DNA from: Bdellovibrionales bacterium
GTDB lineage: Bacteria > Bdellovibrionota > Bdellovibrionia > Bdellovibrionales > UBA1609
Assembly: GCA_028819545.1 (NCBI GenBank)
Contig: JAPPLG010000014.1
Coordinates: forward strand, 58,727 to 122,726
Length of the DNA: 64,000 bases
Direction of reading: 5' to 3'
Notes under the pieces: generated by a model
What the model saw: only the letters and a program-made list of their open reading frames with translations
Database searches by the model: none
What the model was told of the DNA's origin: nothing
In this document: positions 60,273 to 64,000 of the stretch, piece by piece
How positions within the stretch are numbered: the first letter of the stretch is position 1
Layout of the letters: each line of letters begins with the position of its first letter
Translations under genes and position numbers: made by a program

Positions 60273-62474
60273 TTAGTATTTTATACTTGCACTGCTTGAT
60301 CTGGATACACTGACTACATTTTTAATTTGTTCTAAACAGCGAATAATAGATCTAAGCTCCTCTATATCACGCACCTCAAAACTCACGAATACATCCGCTT
60401 TTAAATCATCTTCCCTGGCTGCAGAAGCTAGCTCTAAAATATTAATACTTCTTTCAGTAAAAATATTGGAGATATTATTGAGTGTACCTGTTTCATCGTA
60501 AACCATAATTTTAACATGAACAACTTGCTTAAATTCATCTTTAATTCTCCAGGAAACATCTACATACCTTTCAGGAGTCAAGTTTTGGAGTTTCTTACAT
60601 TCACGCTGATGTACGACAATCCCTCTTTCCACACTGATATAACCTAAAATATCTTCACCCGGTAAAGGAGCACAGCACTTGGCCAATTGAACCATCACAC
60701 TGCCCATACCCTCCACTTCAATCGGAGAGTCATGTTTTTTCTTGGATTTCTTTGGAGCCTCAGGCACCTTTGGAGCAACTAAGTCTTTCCCTAATACTTT
60801 TTGAATAAAATTTTGTGTAATGACTTTTCCGTAACCTATTTGAGCATAAATATCTTCATGGGTATTGAGCCCCATACTTACCATTGTTTTCTTGCATTCT
60901 GATTGCTTTAAAAATCTGTCCAAAGAAAAATCCACCTTTTTTAATTCCTTATCCAACAGTTTTTGACCCACCTGAACAGCCATTTTTCTTTCTTCATCTT
61001 TGATATAACTGCGAATTCTCGAACGAGCCTTTGAAGTCATACAAATATTCAACCATTCCCTAACCGGATGGCTTTTTTCAGATGTGTTCACCTCTATAAC
61101 ATCTCCATTTTGAAGTTTGTATTTTAGAGGAACAATACGTCCATTAACCTTAGCTTCTTTTAATTTATTGCCGATATCTGTATGAACAGCATAAGCAAAA
61201 TCAATAGGAGTAGCTCCAGATGAAAACTCTTTAACATCACCTTTTGGAGTAAAGACATATATATCTGATTCAAATAAATCTTTCTTAACACTTTCTAAAA
61301 ATACATTGGAGTGCTGGGCCTGGCGATGAAGAGCCACTAAATCCTGAAGCCATGAAAACTTTTTTAAAGTTTGAGTTTGCACTTTTACATTTTTTAAAAA
61401 TGCCTCATCTTTATATTGCCAGTGAGCGGCCACTCCTCTTTCTGCAATATAGTGCATATCATAAGTGCGAATTTGAATTTCAAGTTTTTTACCTTGAGGT
61501 CCAATCACCGTTGTATGAAGACTTTGATAGTTATTTGCTTTAGGAATCGCGATAAAATCTTTAAACCTTCCGGGGATGGGTTTCCATAGAGAATGCACCC
61601 AGCCTAAAAGTTCATAACATTCATGCATTTTCTGCGTGCAAATACGAAAAGCAATAATATCATAAACCTCAGCGTATGATATTTTTTGATTTTGCATTTT
61701 TTTATATATGGAGTACATATTTTTCGTACGACCTTTAATTTCAAATTTAACTTTTGTTTTTTTAGCAAGCTCCTCAGTTAAAAATGCGATGACATCTTTA
61801 ATGTATTTATTTCTTTCTTTTGTTTCCTCTTCAAATTGTTGAAATATAGACGAATAAACTTCCGGATATATATACTTAAAAGCCAAATCTTCCAGCTCCA
61901 TTTTGATAGAATGAAGCCCCAACCGCCCGGCCAAAGGGGCATAAATATTTAAAGTTTCCTGGGATATTCTTAGCTGTCTTTCTTCAGATAAGGGGGCCAG
62001 TGTTCTCATATTGTGAAGACGATCTGCCAGCTTCACCAAAATAACTCGTACATCCTTCCCCATAGATACGAACATTTTTCTAATATTTTCACTTTCTCTT
62101 TCATAATTGCTTTTAAACTTAATTTGAGAAAGTTTTGTGACTCCATCCACAAGAAAAGCTACAGATTTTCCAAAATCTTTTTTAATTTCATGCAAAGTAA
62201 TTGAAGTGTCTTCAACCACATCATGCAAAAGAGCTGTCACAATAGAAGAAACATCCAGATGAAGTTCGGCTAAAATCATAGCCACTTCTAGGGGATGCTC
62301 AATAAAAGGTTCTCCGGTTTTTCTAAATTGTCCGTGATGAGCTTTATCCGACAACCAAAAAGCTTTTTTAATTAAATTATGATCTTCTGAGGATAGGTAC
62401 TCATGTGTCCTTTTGATCAAAGGATTGATTTTGGATGAATCAATAGTTTGGCTGTTGGAAACTCCCATTAACAT
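60273..62474 (-). CDS. RelA/SpoT bifunctional (p)ppGpp synthetase/hydrolase
   Basis: HD domain LLHDVVEDTSITLHEI; synthetase, TGS and ACT domains. Confidence 0.96.
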   Translation of the reverse strand: MLMGVSNSQTIDSSKINPLIKRTHEYLSSEDHNLIKKAFWLSDKAHHGQFRKTGEPFIEHPLEVAMILAELHLDVSSIVTALLHDVVEDTSITLHEIKKDFGKSVAFLVDGVTKLSQIKFKSNYERESENIRKMFVSMGKDVRVILVKLADRLHNMRTLAPLSEERQLRISQETLNIYAPLAGRLGLHSIKMELEDLAFKYIYPEVYSSIFQQFEEETKERNKYIKDVIAFLTEELAKKTKVKFEIKGRTKNMYSIYKKMQNQKISYAEVYDIIAFRICTQKMHECYELLGWVHSLWKPIPGRFKDFIAIPKANNYQSLHTTVIGPQGKKLEIQIRTYDMHYIAERGVAAHWQYKDEAFLKNVKVQTQTLKKFSWLQDLVALHRQAQHSNVFLESVKKDLFESDIYVFTPKGDVKEFSSGATPIDFAYAVHTDIGNKLKEAKVNGRIVPLKYKLQNGDVIEVNTSEKSHPVREWLNICMTSKARSRIRSYIKDEERKMAVQVGQKLLDKELKKVDFSLDRFLKQSECKKTMVSMGLNTHEDIYAQIGYGKVITQNFIQKVLGKDLVAPKVPEAPKKSKKKHDSPIEVEGMGSVMVQLAKCCAPLPGEDILGYISVERGIVVHQRECKKLQNLTPERYVDVSWRIKDEFKQVVHVKIMVYDETGTLNNISNIFTERSINILELASAAREDDLKADVFVSFEVRDIEELRSIIRCLEQIKNVVSVSRSSSASIKY

Positions 62475-62498
62475 TCATTATAGCAAATGAAACGGCAA

Positions 62499-62777
62499 CT
62501 ATCCATCTTCTTTTGCAACAGTCTTTGAAGAAGTTGCAGATGTATTGTCTCTTTTTAAAATGGACTCTAATTTTAAAGCCATATCCTCTTTGGAAAGGTT
62601 AGTGTCCACCGCTCCCGCCGCCACTTCTCGAAGGGCATTCACAACATACTTATTATTGGCAGACACAAGAGGCTGATCTCCATTTAAAAACTGACGCACC
62701 CTTTTAGCCACTAAAATCACTAAAGTAAATCGATTGGATACTTTATCCAAGCAGTCTTCTACCGTTACCCGAGCCAT
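62499..62777 (-). CDS. rpoZ: RNA polymerase omega subunit
   Basis: [30 protein letters not shown]; precedes relA/spoT and follows gmk. Confidence 0.93.
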   Translation of the reverse strand: MARVTVEDCLDKVSNRFTLVILVAKRVRQFLNGDQPLVSANNKYVVNALREVAAGAVDTNLSKEDMALKLESILKRDNTSATSSKTVAKEDG

Positions 62778-62859
62778 AGAGTTCCCCTTTTGTAGTTAGT
62801 GAAAATAAAAACTGTATTACATATACAAAACAAGATTTGAACAGAAATAATAAAAAAAT

Positions 62860-63438
62860 TCAATCTATTTCTTGAAAAAGATACTTTTTAATCTCTTTTT
62901 GTAATTCCAATGTTGCCTGTTTTAAATCATCATTGATAATCTTAACATCCACACATTGTTCAAGCCGTTCTACCTCGCTTGTATAAGCCTCTAAACGCAA
63001 TATTTGGTTTTCATTTGGACTTGCCTTTCTTTTGGCCATTCTATTTTTAGCCTCCTCTTTTGAAGATGGAAACACTCCCACGGTTAAACTTTGAGGATAA
63101 CTTTCTTTAACAGACTGAAGACCCTGTAGATCCAAATCTTTAATGACGGCTTTTCCGTCATTCCATATTTTTTCGACCTGCTTTTTGGAGGTGCCGTAAT
63201 AATATCCATAAACTTGAGCCCATTCCAGCATCTCTCCATTGCTGATCTTTCGAAAAAATTCTTCTTTAGACACAAAAAAATAATCCTTTTGATCTTTTTC
63301 AAAAGGGCGTTTTTCACGTGTTGTAAATGAAATTGTAGGAGTTAAAACCTGAATATCCTGAATCATATTTTTCAACAAGGTGGATTTCCCGGCCCCACTG
63401 GGGCCGCACAGGATAATAAATGGATTTTTAATCATCAT
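62860..63438 (-). CDS. gmk: Guanylate kinase
   Basis: ILCGPSGAGKSTLLKNMI; SFTTREKRPFEKDQKDYFFVS. Confidence 0.95.
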   Translation of the reverse strand: MMIKNPFIILCGPSGAGKSTLLKNMIQDIQVLTPTISFTTREKRPFEKDQKDYFFVSKEEFFRKISNGEMLEWAQVYGYYYGTSKKQVEKIWNDGKAVIKDLDLQGLQSVKESYPQSLTVGVFPSSKEEAKNRMAKRKASPNENQILRLEAYTSEVERLEQCVDVKIINDDLKQATLELQKEIKKYLFQEID

Positions 63439-63474
63439 CTCTTAATTTACTTCTTTTTCAGAAAAAAAAGAAGC

Positions 63475-64000
63475 TTAAAAACTGGATCTTTGTGTGCGAA
63501 AACGGCCTCTTTTCTGCAAACTTCCCACTTGCTCACCACTTACTGTATAAAAAATACCTTTTATTTCCCAGTTCACAGAATAATTGGGAATACGAAGAGT
63601 CGTAAAATTACTGTCATTGGTATTGACCTCAGGAGGAGCAGGCAGGCCATCCAAATAAAATGCCAAGTTGCCCATAACATAGCTTCTGGCAAAATCACTA
63701 TAAGTTGTATAACTTCCCTCATTACAGTCAGGTATGCCTCTATCTCTATCGTGTTGAGTTCTAGCACACACACCTTTCTCTCCTTCAGAAGAAGTTCCAG
63801 GATTCAATATATAGAGGAAAGGGGTTGTCTCACAATATCCACTGGCAAAAGGCTTGTCTGTCACTTGAGCGTCTGCACCACCACCTTTTACTTTAAAATT
63901 AATTTCTTCAATGACCAAATGATATGCACTTCGGTTTCTAATAACCGGAAAAACTTTAAACCAATAATCACTGACAGAAAGAAAAATTGAATTTTTACGT
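63475..64000 (-). CDS. Hypothetical protein, 5'-truncated by the window edge
   Basis: Frame stays open from TTG 63918 upstream to 64000 (...FLSVSDYWFKVFPVIRNRSAYHLVIEEINF). Confidence 0.6.
   Translation of the reverse strand, partial: RKNSIFLSVSDYWFKVFPVIRNRSAYHLVIEEINFKVKGGGADAQVTDKPFASGYCETTPFLYILNPGTSSEGEKGVCARTQHDRDRGIPDCNEGSYTTYSDFARSYVMGNLAFYLDGLPAPPEVNTNDSNFTTLRIPNYSVNWEIKGIFYTVSGEQVGSLQKRGRFRTQRSSF

Noticed and set aside
63490-63990. 166-aa plus-strand ORF at the window end
   Set aside because: Antisense to a better-supported, edge-truncated minus-strand CDS with protein-like composition.

Overview
AT-rich (low-GC by eye) bacterial chromosome window, gene-dense and mostly housekeeping. 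It carries a tRNA-Ala(TGC) and tRNA-Val(GAC); rpsT; murJ-ybeY-prfB (with a +1 programmed frameshift); a LolC/E-like permease; dnaK; three type IV-like prepilins; the rimP-nusA-infB-rbfA-truB-rpsO-pnp block; a UvrD/PcrA helicase; a SPOR protein; fliL-fliA; rpoH; metG; an H1-like lysine-rich protein next to infA-topA; a tail-specific protease; 2-oxoacid dehydrogenase E1 alpha/beta; an Nfu protein; dnaJ; an FHA-sigma54 activator; an Omp85-like barrel; pyrG; lipB; dnaE; guaA; an IscA-type protein; an acyl-CoA dehydrogenase; gltX; CarD; relA/spoT; rpoZ; gmk. The mix of CarD, FHA-sigma54 activator, flagellar sigma factor and many small lipoproteins suggests a Bdellovibrionota/deltaproteobacteria-like lineage (inference, unverified). 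The accessory signals are concentrated in small islands (1-1930, 24.2-25.2 kb, 36.1-37.2 kb, 45.5-49.8 kb). The items most worth a second look are a small Cys-motif lipoprotein family with a degraded third member, an H1-like protein fused to a possible Tudor-like domain, several families of dispersed palindromic intergenic repeats, a duplicated 3' end of tRNA-Ala, a hairpin in the rimP-nusA leader, and an unannotated short ORF overlapping the dnaK start. I saw no CRISPR array, transposase or classical defence system.
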